DNA of 64,000 nt from Candidatus Saganbacteria bacterium (GCA_016223245.1 JACRPL010000023.1:1-64000); one strand, 5' to 3'. Positions 10,709 to 17,787 are shown, numbered from the stretch's first letter. A program made the numbers and translations. The notes: generated from the sequence alone by a model not told the origin.

Positions 10709-10733
10709 AGCCCATAAAATATTGTTTTGGGCT
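10709..10733. terminator. Bidirectional terminator hairpin between convergent genes
   Basis: AGCCC pairs with GGGCT and an inner AAAA with TTTT, around a short loop. An A-rich run lies on the left and a T/A-rich stretch on the right, so it can serve both the barrel gene and the minus-strand lipoprotein gene. The lipoprotein stop codon lies in the right arm. Confidence 0.65.
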
Positions 10734-11439
10734 ATAAATTTATTTCTGGCGATATTGGTGGAAAAGAAATATTAACCATGTATGCAGAGCTTCCACCGTC
10801 ATCATAATATCCCCTTCCCCCATTTTCTCCCTCAGCCAAAATAGACCCAGATAAATCTGCATTTGCAGCGACTATCTCAATAGCATTACCACCGTAACCT
10901 GCGGGGTCATTTATGCCGCCACCCTTTCCACCGCAAGACCCAGCTTCAATTCCAAAACTATCGATTAAGCCATAAGATTTTCCTCCTATGCCACCAACGC
11001 CAATATGGCTGCCGCCCGCTCCACCAGACCCAGCAGCGCTATCTCCACCACCAGAGCCATTCGCGCCATCACCCGGACCACAACTCAATGCTTCAACAAT
11101 AATTTTCGATCTTTCGTCAACTTCAAACAACGAGGTAGTAATTTTTATGTATTGAGATGAAAAATGTACCGTTCCACCATTAATCACTCTAAAACTTGAA
11201 GGATTCGGACAATCAAATAGAATTGCTTCTTCTGAATCTATTACTAAAGGCTTTCCGTTTTCACATTCTGGCTTAACGGACATACATCCCAAGGTCGGGG
11301 CCGTTACAAGAAGTGCAGAAAAACCAAGATTCATCAATCTTGTTCGACTTGTCGTAAGAGTACTTAGCTTATTATCAAATAATTTTACAAATCCGAAGCT
11401 TTGTTTTATTCCACCGAAAAATCTTGCTGCAGATATCAT
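10732..11439 (-). CDS. Putative Gly-rich surface lipoprotein
   Basis: 235 aa from the ATG at 11439, which has a perfect GGAGG six bases upstream; a longer reading to 11529 lacks such a site. After an unusually long n-region come a hydrophobic stretch and a TLGC lipobox, so a lipid-anchored exported protein is likely. The mature part has a short beta-rich segment and then a glycine-rich domain (GGAGGSHIGVGGIGG, GGKGGG, GENGGRG) with the pattern I-x-I-x-A ... L-S-G-S-I-x-A-x-G, as in glycine-rich beta-helix surface proteins. Its function is unknown. It converges on the polysaccharide-type cassette and shares a version of that cassette's upstream motif, so a cell-surface role is plausible. Confidence 0.6.
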   Translation of the reverse strand: MISAARFFGGIKQSFGFVKLFDNKLSTLTTSRTRLMNLGFSALLVTAPTLGCMSVKPECENGKPLVIDSEEAILFDCPNPSSFRVINGGTVHFSSQYIKITTSLFEVDERSKIIVEALSCGPGDGANGSGGGDSAAGSGGAGGSHIGVGGIGGKSYGLIDSFGIEAGSCGGKGGGINDPAGYGGNAIEIVAANADLSGSILAEGENGGRGYYDDGGSSAYMVNISFPPISPEINL

Positions 11440-11501
11440 AGATTCCCTCCTAAAATTGAATTCAATTGAGCACATTCGATCAGAAAAACAAGTATACTGC
11501 C

Positions 11502-11524
11502 TATGTCGAGAGCTCCGAAAAATT
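11502..11524 (-). promoter_or_regulatory. Upstream motif, copy 3 (TTTTCGG ... TCGACATA)
   Basis: On the minus strand, AATTTTTCGG, five bases, then TCGACATA, about 60 nt upstream of the lipoprotein start. It resembles the blocks upstream of the GH8 gene and the LRV gene but is the weakest of the three. Confidence 0.25.
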
Positions 11525-11560
11525 AGCAAGTCAAAAACAATGATGATTTAAAGAGATTTT

Positions 11561-11585
11561 AGGGGCTGAATTTCAGTCCTTTTTT
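11561..11585. terminator. Terminator-like hairpin
   Basis: GGGCTGA and TCAGTCC form a 7-bp stem (one G-U pair) with a 3-nt loop, followed on the plus strand by six T. It looks like an intrinsic terminator for plus-strand transcription, although the flanking genes are on the minus strand. It may instead be part of the old insertion-element end next to the transposase remnant. Confidence 0.4.
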
Positions 11586-11641
11586 GTTTTTCTCTTTTCT
11601 TTTTCCCTCCTTTCCTAAGATTTTTGAGTCATTCTGAATAA

Positions 11642-12554
11642 TTAACCATCATCAGGACACACCCCTCCCTTGGGCGGCGCCAAGGCCGCCAGCAGGCTAA
11701 GCGTTTTTAGCGTGCCATCTTTAAGCGCGCCCATAATTTTCTTGAACCATTTTTTGAGATTAGAAGCCATGGCTGCAAGATAGGCCTGAATTCTGACCCT
11801 AGACAATCCTCGGTATCTTGCCCTTTTTAGCCCATGGTTGTTTTTTAAATCTGCCTGCCTCGGCTCGATCTTATAGCGTTCTCCTTTCATCACGAGCTCA
11901 TATTCCTCAAACCTGCGCTCGGCAGGATATCCTGCCGGGCAAAAAAGGTGTCCGCATTCAAAGTAGAAATTATCCCATACAAGGCCTCTCTCTTTGTTCT
12001 TGGTTGGCACCAGAGGGATGTAAAGATTTGAAACGCCAAGAGCTTTCAGCTCCGTCCTTGTATTGCCGAAGTCATATTTGGCGTCGGCAGTGAAGTGGAG
12101 AGGAACTATTCCTAAGTTTTCTTTTTGCTGTTCCAATAGAGGAGCAGCAGATTTTTCTTCCGGGTGGCCAGCCTTGTCCGCTTCAATAGCAGTTATGATC
12201 CCATACTTGTGGTCAAGATTGGACTCAACTTTGTATCCGGCAAAGAACTTTTTGTCACTCTTGGCTCCCCAACTTGCGTCTGGATCCGAAGGATTGATCA
12301 TTTTGCCGACAATCTTTTTTTCATCTTCTTTCTTTTGCTTTTTCCCTTCCTCATCAAAACACTCGTCCTTTCTTTCTTCTAATATCCTGTCCAGGAGTTC
12401 CATTTCCTTTTTCACTTCAATATTGTTGTTGAGGGAAGAGCTGCGCTTGACAGCGTCGTAGACCAGACCTGCAGCCGCAATCAGCTCCTCAAAATACTTC
12501 TGCTTGAATGAAATCGTCAAAGAATGTTTTTTCTTTAGCAGACGTTTTAAGCAT
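11642..12554 (-). pseudogene. Truncated IS1182-type DDE transposase
   Basis: The open part (292 codons, 12520 to 11642) is the catalytic core of an IS1182/IS5-class transposase: D81 in PDASWGAKSD, D146 in ADAKYDF, E219 in KIEPRQADLK, then the HGLKRARYRGL tail typical of the family. The N-terminal DNA-binding domain is missing. A proper start with a GGAGG site lies at 12554, but its frame (MLKTSAKEKTFFDD...) stops after 21 codons and joins the core out of frame. The usual 450-550 aa protein has therefore lost roughly 150-200 residues by an internal deletion. No clear terminal inverted repeats were found. The copy should be immobile unless helped in trans. Confidence 0.8.
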
Positions 12555-12665
12555 TAGATTCCTCCTATATCAATAGTTTACTACTTCAGGAGAATATGTC
12601 AAAAACAGCCTTCTCTGTATTCCTTGCGCATCAAAGGATTGCGAGCAACAAAAAATAGTTTACTC

Positions 12666-12702
12666 CAAAGTGAAATTTTCGGGGGGCTGTCGATATATAT
12701 GT
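12666..12702 (+). promoter_or_regulatory. Upstream motif, copy 2 (TTTTCGG ... TCGATATA)
   Basis: AAAGTGAAATTTTCGG, seven bases, then TCGATATATATGT. It is the closest match to the block upstream of the GH8 gene and lies about 100 nt before the LRV gene, in otherwise non-coding DNA. Confidence 0.35.
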
Positions 12703-12802
12703 GAGGCCAAAAAGAAAAAGATAATCCATGGGAAAATGGGTTGATTTTTCAGAGACCTTTAAGAGAGAACGGTCGGAGTAAATATTAATATGGAGGACTA
12801 AA

Positions 12803-14144
12803 ATGGGATTGTTAACGACTTTTGCTGTAAGGAATAGTGTTCATATGACTGTCCCTAATAGGATTGGAAGATTCATTGCTTCAAGTAGATTGGTTTTTTA
12901 TTCAAGCTTAACAGCTACGGCTGCGGGAGAAGCCGCTCCTTTTGTTTATGCGCAGAACCAATTAGCACAATTTGGAATGGAATTGGGTCTACTAACATGT
13001 CCCGCTGGATTGATGGCGACAATAACCGGCGCCATTGTAATTGGAACTTACATAGTAAGACAAGTTGAATATGAATATCTAAAAAATTTAGAATTGAACA
13101 ATCAAGTGGCAGAAATTCGTGAAAAGATCAAAGAAGCTACTCCAGAAGAATTGAGAGCTTTTTCGACGCATCCTCTTGAAGGTGTAAGATCGGAAGTGGC
13201 AAGATGTGAGAGAACTCCTCACAATGTGCTTGAGAAATTAGCTTATCATTCTTACTTACGATAGAGTTGGAGTTGCGACAATAACAAATAGTATACTTGA
13301 AGAATCAACATTATTGAAAATCCTTACCACAGGAATGAGCCCTTCGGAAGATGTGCTTTGTGCCATTGCATCAAATCCAAACACTCCAATATCTGTTCTT
13401 GCAAAGATGGAAAATTATGATGGAAGAAGAATATTCCAAGGATTTATAATAAATCCCACGGTTTCATTGCTATTGCAAAGAGCATCTGACGCAACCGACC
13501 CTGAAGAATTAAGGGAACTAGCAAGTAATCCAATAAAACGAGTGAGAAGTAGGGTTGTAAACAATCGTAATGTTCCTTATGAAGATTTAGATAGGCTTTC
13601 CAAAGAGTTCCCTCATGCTAGAAACGTGTTGGAGGAGAGGGCAAAAGAAACGCCGTTAGCAGATCTTTTAGGGAAAATGGCACAAAGCACTTGGGTTGCG
13701 GTTAGAATTGCCGTTGCCGGAAATTCCCATACCCCTGAAAATCTATTGAGCATTTTGAGTGCGGATAAAGAAGCTTTGGTCGTAACTGCAATTGTGCAAA
13801 ATAGTAGAACTCCTGAAAAAAATATTTTGTCGTTAACTGATAATCATGAAATGCTTGATCAAAAAGGAAGTAATTTATGGGAGGCATTGGCAAGGAATGT
13901 GCGTTTGCCGGCAGAAAAATCAGCTAAATTAATATGTAAATATTTACCGATGAGTACTAAGGAGATATCATATCAACCAGCAGAGGCAGAACATTATGAA
14001 AAGAGGCATTCAGAAGTCGAAACTCCAGGGAGATATGAATCAAATGGTTACCCCGAGATAATAGGGGTTGATGAAGATGTGTTAATTGAGGCAAAACCTG
14101 AGGTGCCATATCAACCTGCGGAATATGCTTCGGACTTACAATAG
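12803..14144 (+). pseudogene. LRV-repeat membrane protein, split by a frameshift
   Basis: Two adjacent frames form one gene. The first (12803-13264, ATGGAGGACT ribosome site) has a hydrophobic N-terminal region with one or two membrane segments (about residues 55-85), a short coiled region, then a repeat of the form STHPLEGVRSEVAR...TPHNVLEKLA. Translation then stops at 13262. The second frame is open from 13242 and continues the repeat without a gap (YDRVGVATITNSILEES...), followed by ASNPNTPISVL, ASNPIKRVRSRVV and further units. The pattern A-x-N/D-P-x3-VR-x2-VA-x-N-x2-P-x2-L-x2-L is that of leucine-rich-repeat-variant proteins. A one-base change between 13242 and 13262 would restore about 446 aa. 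Real lesion, programmed shift and assembly error are all possible. Confidence 0.75.
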
Positions 14145-14226
14145 AACCTGTACATTAAATTTGGGGGTTTTGCATTGAAAAGTTTATTAGAATGCCAGGA
14201 TATCAGTGGAAGGATCAACAAAAAAG

Positions 14227-14553
14227 TCAAATAATGGGAGAAAGAAGTTTTTTCAGTATAGGAAGATCTGTTTTACAGGTATCCCAAACTACTTTTCTGT
14301 CTACACCAAAATATTCATGTATCAACCGATTTCGCATGCCTACCATATCCTGCCATGGTATTGACGGATTCTTTTTGCAGAAATCCGCACTTATATTTTT
14401 TGCCGCTTCGCCGATAATTTCAAGCTCCCTAACAACGGCGTCTAGCCTCATATCATCCTGAAACAGAATTTCCTGTGATTTTCCCGACAAGTATTGCTCG
14501 ATCTTTTCAATTGCTTCAAAAATATGGCTTAAATAAACTTGATTATTTCCCAT
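14227..14553 (-). CDS. hepT: HepT-like HEPN-domain RNase toxin
   Basis: 108 aa from the ATG at 14553, which overlaps the end of the nucleotidyltransferase gene by 11 nt. The all-alpha HEPN fold is indicated by the RNRLIHEYF segment, which contains the R-x4-H-x-Y catalytic motif of HEPN ribonucleases. In HepT/MntA systems the nucleotidyltransferase adds AMP to the Tyr of this motif and silences the RNase. Motif and partner are both intact, so the pair is probably functional. Confidence 0.85.
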   Translation of the reverse strand: MGNNQVYLSHIFEAIEKIEQYLSGKSQEILFQDDMRLDAVVRELEIIGEAAKNISADFCKKNPSIPWQDMVGMRNRLIHEYFGVDRKVVWDTCKTDLPILKKLLSPII

Positions 14554-14848
14554 AAACAGGTTCCGCTTTTTTAAAAACATCACTTCTAAAATATTTGCTT
14601 AAAGCATCGGGTGTTTGTAAGTCAATTTTTTTCCCGACATATTTTTCAATAATATTTTGGATGTTTACCAGCCGAAAGAAGCCTACTTTTGATTTCGGGG
14701 AAAATTCCACCAACAGATCGACATCGCTGTCTTTGTTTGGTTTGCCATACGAATAGGACCCAAAAAGACGGATGCTTTTAATGTCTTCTTTCAAATTATT
14801 CTCTTCAATTGCCCTTAGTATTAATTTCTTTATTTTATATTTTCCCAT
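14543..14848 (-). CDS. mntA: MntA-like nucleotidyltransferase antitoxin
   Basis: 101 aa minimal nucleotidyltransferase. FGSYSYGKPNKDSDVDLLVEF carries the G-S ... D-x-D metal-binding motif. It lies directly upstream of, and overlaps, the HEPN gene, the standard order for a HepT/MntA toxin-antitoxin pair. A TGA-TATTAT extended -10 lies 9 nt upstream of the start, so the mRNA would have almost no leader. Confidence 0.85.
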   Translation of the reverse strand: MGKYKIKKLILRAIEENNLKEDIKSIRLFGSYSYGKPNKDSDVDLLVEFSPKSKVGFFRLVNIQNIIEKYVGKKIDLQTPDALSKYFRSDVFKKAEPVYGK

Positions 14849-15038
14849 ATCAACAATATAATATCATAAGTTAATAATTTACGCTATTACCTGACCCCCA
14901 CTGCTTAGACCCGGTCAAGCCCCCTAGTTTCTGGACCAAAATAGCCCCTGAAAAGTAGAGACTTTTTCTGTTTCCGACCTTTCCTCCGTTCCAAAGAAAG
15001 AACGAAGAAATAGTCCCGCATAGGAAAGTTTATCAGCA

Positions 15039-15078
15039 TATCAGGCTAGAACAAAGGCACAGGAAAAGGCTTAGGCGC
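15039..15078. repeat. 40-bp direct repeat, copy 1
   Basis: An identical 40-base sequence (TATCAGGCTAGAACAAAGGC...) recurs in the same orientation at 16103-16142. The two copies bracket a 1.06-kb segment holding the solitary nucleotidyltransferase and the DUF4160/DUF2442 genes. The rest of the 295-base gap 14849-15143 holds the mntA promoter region and no other gene that I can see. Confidence 0.85.
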
Positions 15079-15143
15079 GGGAACAAACGCCCTTTATTGT
15101 TGTTCGACCTTACATTATTAAACTATTCAAAGGAAGTTTTCCA

Positions 15144-15467
15144 ATGGCTGAAATCCCAAATAATATAAAACGATCATTGAACTTGTTTTTGCAGGATATC
15201 CAATCCATTTGCAGTTTGGATAAGGTGATCCTGTATGGCTCATTTGCAAAGGGCAAAGAAAGCCTCGAAAGCGATATTGATTTGGCAATATTTTCAAAAA
15301 CCGCTACCGATAAGAACAGGCTATCGTTAATGTCAAAAATGCTTGCAAAAGTCTCAAAATATAAGCTTGATTTCCAGCCATTGGTCTTTAGCTTCAAAGA
15401 CTATTCATCAACTGACAATGCTTTTATCCAACAGGAAATAAAAAATAAAGGCATTTCCCTGAAGTAA
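15144..15467 (+). CDS. Solitary MntA-type nucleotidyltransferase
   Basis: 107 aa. The LYGSFAKGKESLESDIDLAIF segment gives the G-S-x10-D-x-D motif of minimal nucleotidyltransferases. Unlike the neighbouring mntA it has no HEPN gene beside it; the next genes are DUF4160 and DUF2442. A GGAAG ribosome site precedes the ATG. It could be an antitoxin that has lost its partner or acts on a partner elsewhere. It sits inside the segment bounded by the 40-bp repeats. Confidence 0.75.
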   Translation: MAEIPNNIKRSLNLFLQDIQSICSLDKVILYGSFAKGKESLESDIDLAIFSKTATDKNRLSLMSKMLAKVSKYKLDFQPLVFSFKDYSSTDNAFIQQEIKNKGISLK

Positions 15468-15470
15468 TCC

Positions 15471-15483
15471 GATCATTTCGCGA
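15471..15483. repeat. GATCAWTTCGCGA motif, copy 1
   Basis: GATCATTTCGCGA begins 3 nt after the nucleotidyltransferase stop. Near-identical copies lie at 16074 and 16618, each in the gap at the end of a small gene unit. Confidence 0.55.
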
Positions 15484-15546
15484 GGCGGGACTGATTCTCT
15501 GATCGCCTGATGGTCTCCATCTCCCGCTTCCCAACCAAATACCCAT

Positions 15547-15828
15547 ATGATAAAATTAACCATAAGGAATCAAGGTGAAGCCACATTGAACCCTACAGTA
15601 TTTCGAATAAAGGGATATAGATTTTATTTTCTCTCAAACGAAGAGATGAGAATGCATGTTCATGTGGAATGTGAAGATGGCGAAGCAAAGCTATGGGTGG
15701 AGCCAATAGTTTCACTTGCAACTTATTACAAGTTAAATGCTAAAAAGTTAAATGAAATACAAAAGATCGTAGAGGGGCAAAAAGATGAGATCATCAAAGA
15801 ATGGAAAAGACATTTCGGTAAGCGTTGA
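15547..15828 (+). CDS. DUF4160 family protein
   Basis: 93 aa. The FRIKGYRFYFLSNEEMRMHVHVE segment, the GEAKLWVEP segment and a C-terminal helix with IIKEWKRHFG are diagnostic of DUF4160. Its gene is usually paired with a DUF2442 gene, as here (44-nt overlap). Such pairs are widely treated as putative toxin-antitoxin modules, but I know of no established activity. Confidence 0.8.
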   Translation: MIKLTIRNQGEATLNPTVFRIKGYRFYFLSNEEMRMHVHVECEDGEAKLWVEPIVSLATYYKLNAKKLNEIQKIVEGQKDEIIKEWKRHFGKR

Positions 15829-16045
15829 AAATATTACTTCTTTTGGCATATGGCTTCTCGCGAAAGAAAAAGAGTACTTTCTTAAATACAGGGACTATCC
15901 CTACTTCAAAAACCAATCTGTAAGCTCGATCCAAAACGTCAAACTGCTTCATGGTTTCCATCTTTATTGGCCAAAGCTTGATATTGACCTGGAAATTGAT
16001 TCCCTTGAAAATCCAGAAAAATATCCGCTAAAAAGCAAGCTCTAA
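15785..16045 (+). CDS. DUF2442 family protein
   Basis: 86 aa. ENITSFGIWLLAKEKEYFL, FKNQSVSSIQNV and LYWPKLDIDLEIDSLENPEKYPL match the DUF2442 pattern. It overlaps the DUF4160 gene by 44 nt in another frame, which suggests coupled translation. The start at 15785 lies deep in the upstream gene, so the first 10 or so residues are uncertain. Confidence 0.75.
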   Translation: MRSSKNGKDISVSVENITSFGIWLLAKEKEYFLKYRDYPYFKNQSVSSIQNVKLLHGFHLYWPKLDIDLEIDSLENPEKYPLKSKL

Positions 16046-16073
16046 TCCTTCCTAAACGATAATAAAGAAATTT

Positions 16074-16086
16074 GATCAATTCGCGA
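16074..16086. repeat. GATCAWTTCGCGA motif, copy 2
   Basis: GATCAATTCGCGA lies 29 nt after the DUF2442 stop and just before the second 40-bp repeat. It is identical to the copy at 16618. Confidence 0.55.
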
Positions 16087-16102
16087 GACGGATTGAAAAG
16101 GC

Positions 16103-16142
16103 TATCAGGCTAGAACAAAGGCACAGGAAAAGGCTTAGGCGC
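16103..16142. repeat. 40-bp direct repeat, copy 2
   Basis: Identical over 40 bases to 15039-15078 and in the same orientation. It closes the segment that carries the nucleotidyltransferase, DUF4160 and DUF2442 genes. Confidence 0.85.
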
Positions 16143-16162
16143 AGGGTAAAGCGGAATAATTA

Positions 16163-16252
16163 TTATTTTCCTTGATGAAGATAAAGGTTGAATGCGACTA
16201 TTCCGGAAATAATGGTTGCGATAATGCCTGCAACAACAAGCGGAGTCAACAT
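16163..16252 (-). CDS. 29-aa single-pass membrane microprotein
   Basis: The frame encodes MLTPLVVAGIIATIISGI followed by VAFNLYLHQGK: one hydrophobic helix with a short polar tail. A strong GGGAGG ribosome site sits 7 nt before the ATG, inside the end of the preceding 33-aa gene. The spacing (1 nt after that stop) and the ribosome site make a real gene likely despite its size. Function is unknown; such peptides often act as small subunits or regulators of a larger membrane complex. Confidence 0.6.
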   Translation of the reverse strand: MLTPLVVAGIIATIISGIVAFNLYLHQGK

Positions 16253-16253
16253 A

Positions 16254-16355
16254 TTACAACCTCCCTTTAATAAACATGAAGTAAACAACAAGTATTAAGA
16301 TTGCGCTAATTATTGAAGCAACAGAAAACATATTTAGCAAGTCTTGGGAAATCAT
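16254..16355 (-). CDS. 33-aa single-pass membrane microprotein
   Basis: The frame encodes MISQDLLNMFSVASIISA, then a hydrophobic run ILILVVYFMF and the basic end IKGRL. Its ATG overlaps the stop of the 68-aa membrane protein gene (ATGA), so translation is probably coupled. It is followed at once by the 29-aa gene. It is not recognised. Confidence 0.55.
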   Translation of the reverse strand: MISQDLLNMFSVASIISAILILVVYFMFIKGRL

Positions 16356-16558
16356 GATTGGACCCCCTTGGTAATTCCCAGCGAAACAACAAGGAAAAAC
16401 AATGCCAACAATAACCCCCAAAAGCCAAAAGCGATAAATTCCCCAAATTTTTTTGAAATAAAAAATGGCGTAATAATGCCGGCCGAGAGCCAAGCGACCG
16501 CCCCATTCACAAAAAAAGTTGCAAGCATTTTTTTCTGGCCGGTCGAGAGTTTTTGCAT
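16352..16558 (-). CDS. 68-aa two-helix membrane protein
   Basis: A basic N-terminus (MQKLSTGQKKML) is followed by two hydrophobic helices (about residues 13-32 and 42-62). An AGGA ribosome site lies about 9 nt before the ATG. It heads a three-gene operon of tiny membrane proteins on the minus strand, with ATGA and 1-nt junctions. I do not recognise the family. It stands divergent from tsaD. Confidence 0.6.
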   Translation of the reverse strand: MQKLSTGQKKMLATFFVNGAVAWLSAGIITPFFISKKFGEFIAFGFWGLLLALFFLVVSLGITKGVQS

Positions 16559-16617
16559 ACTTAAATCCTATCAAAAGAAGATATCAAAGTCAATTATTTG
16601 TGCAATTCCGGAAATTC

Positions 16618-16630
16618 GATCAATTCGCGA
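16618..16630. repeat. GATCAWTTCGCGA motif, copy 3
   Basis: GATCAATTCGCGA lies between the divergent microprotein operon and tsaD, about where a -35 element of tsaD would fall. Confidence 0.5.
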
Positions 16631-16645
16631 CACTAGTTTACAGCG

Positions 16646-16654
16646 TGATATAAT
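16646..16654 (+). promoter_or_regulatory. tsaD extended -10, leaderless start
   Basis: TGA-TATAAT ends 6 nt before the tsaD ATG, so transcription should begin at or next to the start codon. No Shine-Dalgarno site is present. Confidence 0.6.
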
Positions 16655-16660
16655 TATTTC

Positions 16661-17725
16661 ATGCACATCCTAGCCATAGAAACCTCATGCGACGAAACCG
16701 CTGCCTCCGTTTTAAAAAACGGGTCGGAGATCCTGTCCAACGTCGTGGCAACTCAAACCGAATTCCATAAAAAATACGGTGGAATTGTCCCCGAGATCGC
16801 CGCCCGCAAACATGTAGAACTTATAAGTCCTGTCATTCAAGAAGCGATTGATAAAGCAAATATCCCATTTGATAAATTAGATGCAGTCGCTGTCACCTAT
16901 GGACCTGGACTTATTGGATCGTTAATAGTCGGCCTCTGCGCGGCAAAAGCTCTAGCTTGGTCGATTAAAAAGCCTCTCATCGGCGTCAATCATCTTGAAG
17001 GACACATATACGCCAATTTGTTAACATCCAACTTCCAACACCCAGCATCCAAACTCGCCTCCTCACCCAAATCTAGCTTCCCTTTCCTATGCCTCTTGGT
17101 TTCCGGCGGCCACACAATGATCGTGCATGTAAAAAATCATGGAAAATATGAAACCATTGGAAGAACAAGGGACGATGCTGCCGGAGAAGCTTTTGACAAA
17201 GTCGCTCGAGTTCTGAATCTAGGTTATCCCGGCGGGCCTATAATAGATAGATTGGCAAAAGAAGGAAATCCACTTTCTGTAAAATTCAAAAAGCCGATGG
17301 TCGAGGACCAATATGGATACGATTTTTCTTTTTCGGGAATTAAAACAGCTGTAGTAAATTACGTAACGCGCACCGCGAAACGCGCTTCGTTTCCCACATC
17401 TCAGTCGCTGGACGCACATCACATTAGAGATATCTGCTCTTCTTTTCAGAATACCGTAATTGTCACTTTGGTTGAAAAGCTAATACAGGCGGCAAGGGAT
17501 CTACATATTAATACCGTATCTTTAGCGGGAGGCGTATCGGCAAATTCGCAATTAAGAGAATATCTTACAATACGATGCGCGGAAGAAGGCCTTTCATGCT
17601 TGATACCTTCATTCGAATTCTCAACAGACAACGCCGCTATGATCGCTTGTGCGGCATACTATAAGTTTCAAAGGAAAGAATTCTCCGCCCTTCGCCTAAA
17701 ACCTCTTGCTTCTTTAAAGTTATAG
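16661..17725 (+). CDS. tsaD: tRNA t6A threonylcarbamoyltransferase TsaD
   Basis: 354 aa. It starts with the ASKHA-fold phosphate motif (ILAIETSCDETAASV) and has the metal-binding HLEGH and the LVSGGHT and GDAAGEAFDKVARVLNLGYPGG signatures. With TsaB and TsaE it transfers threonylcarbamoyl to A37 of ANN-decoding tRNAs. Compared with usual TsaD it carries an extra stretch of about 20 residues (TSNFQHPASKLASSPKSS) before LCLLVSGGHT, whose DNA looks like inserted repeat. A second longer-than-usual loop follows NYV and contains a GAAACG/CGTTTC hairpin. It heads the tsaD-gatCAB-radical SAM plus-strand group. Confidence 0.93.
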   Translation: MHILAIETSCDETAASVLKNGSEILSNVVATQTEFHKKYGGIVPEIAARKHVELISPVIQEAIDKANIPFDKLDAVAVTYGPGLIGSLIVGLCAAKALAWSIKKPLIGVNHLEGHIYANLLTSNFQHPASKLASSPKSSFPFLCLLVSGGHTMIVHVKNHGKYETIGRTRDDAAGEAFDKVARVLNLGYPGGPIIDRLAKEGNPLSVKFKKPMVEDQYGYDFSFSGIKTAVVNYVTRTAKRASFPTSQSLDAHHIRDICSSFQNTVIVTLVEKLIQAARDLHINTVSLAGGVSANSQLREYLTIRCAEEGLSCLIPSFEFSTDNAAMIACAAYYKFQRKEFSALRLKPLASLKL

Positions 17726-17787
17726 CCACCCCCACTGTCCCTTCGGGACGTCTCCCCCTTATTAAGGGGGAGAATGAGAGGGGGTTA
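17726..17787. repeat. Interspersed palindrome, family A
   Basis: It reads ACCCCCACTGTCCC, a GTCCCTTCGGGAC hairpin, then CTCCCCCTTATTAAGGGGGAG and GAGGGGGTTA. It starts right after the tsaD stop and ends at the gatC -10. Relatives of the CCCCCT...AGGGGG core occur at 21366 and 22581, and a variant at 26911. Confidence 0.7.

Noticed and set aside
11818-12461. Plus-strand frames of 72-132 codons over the transposase
   Set aside because: They are antisense to a recognisable DDE core and read as low-complexity Ser/Phe text.
11557-14950. TTTTAGGGGCTG (plus, 11557) and TTTTCAGGGGCTA (minus, about 14940) as ends of a mobile element
   Set aside because: The match is short and imperfect, and the first site is better explained by a terminator-like hairpin.
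15110-15397. Minus-strand frame of 95 codons over the nucleotidyltransferase
   Set aside because: The plus-strand frame holds the G-S ... D-x-D motif; the opposite frame has none.
16254-16574. A single 106-aa minus-strand protein in the microprotein region
   Set aside because: Its first two thirds are the wrong frame of the 68-aa membrane protein; only its last 33 residues, starting at an ATG in an ATGA overlap, look real.
17726-17787. CRISPR-like or tRNA-like structure after tsaD
   Set aside because: It is one palindromic element, not spaced identical repeats, and it lacks a tRNA cloverleaf. I saw no CRISPR array, rRNA or tRNA gene anywhere in the window.
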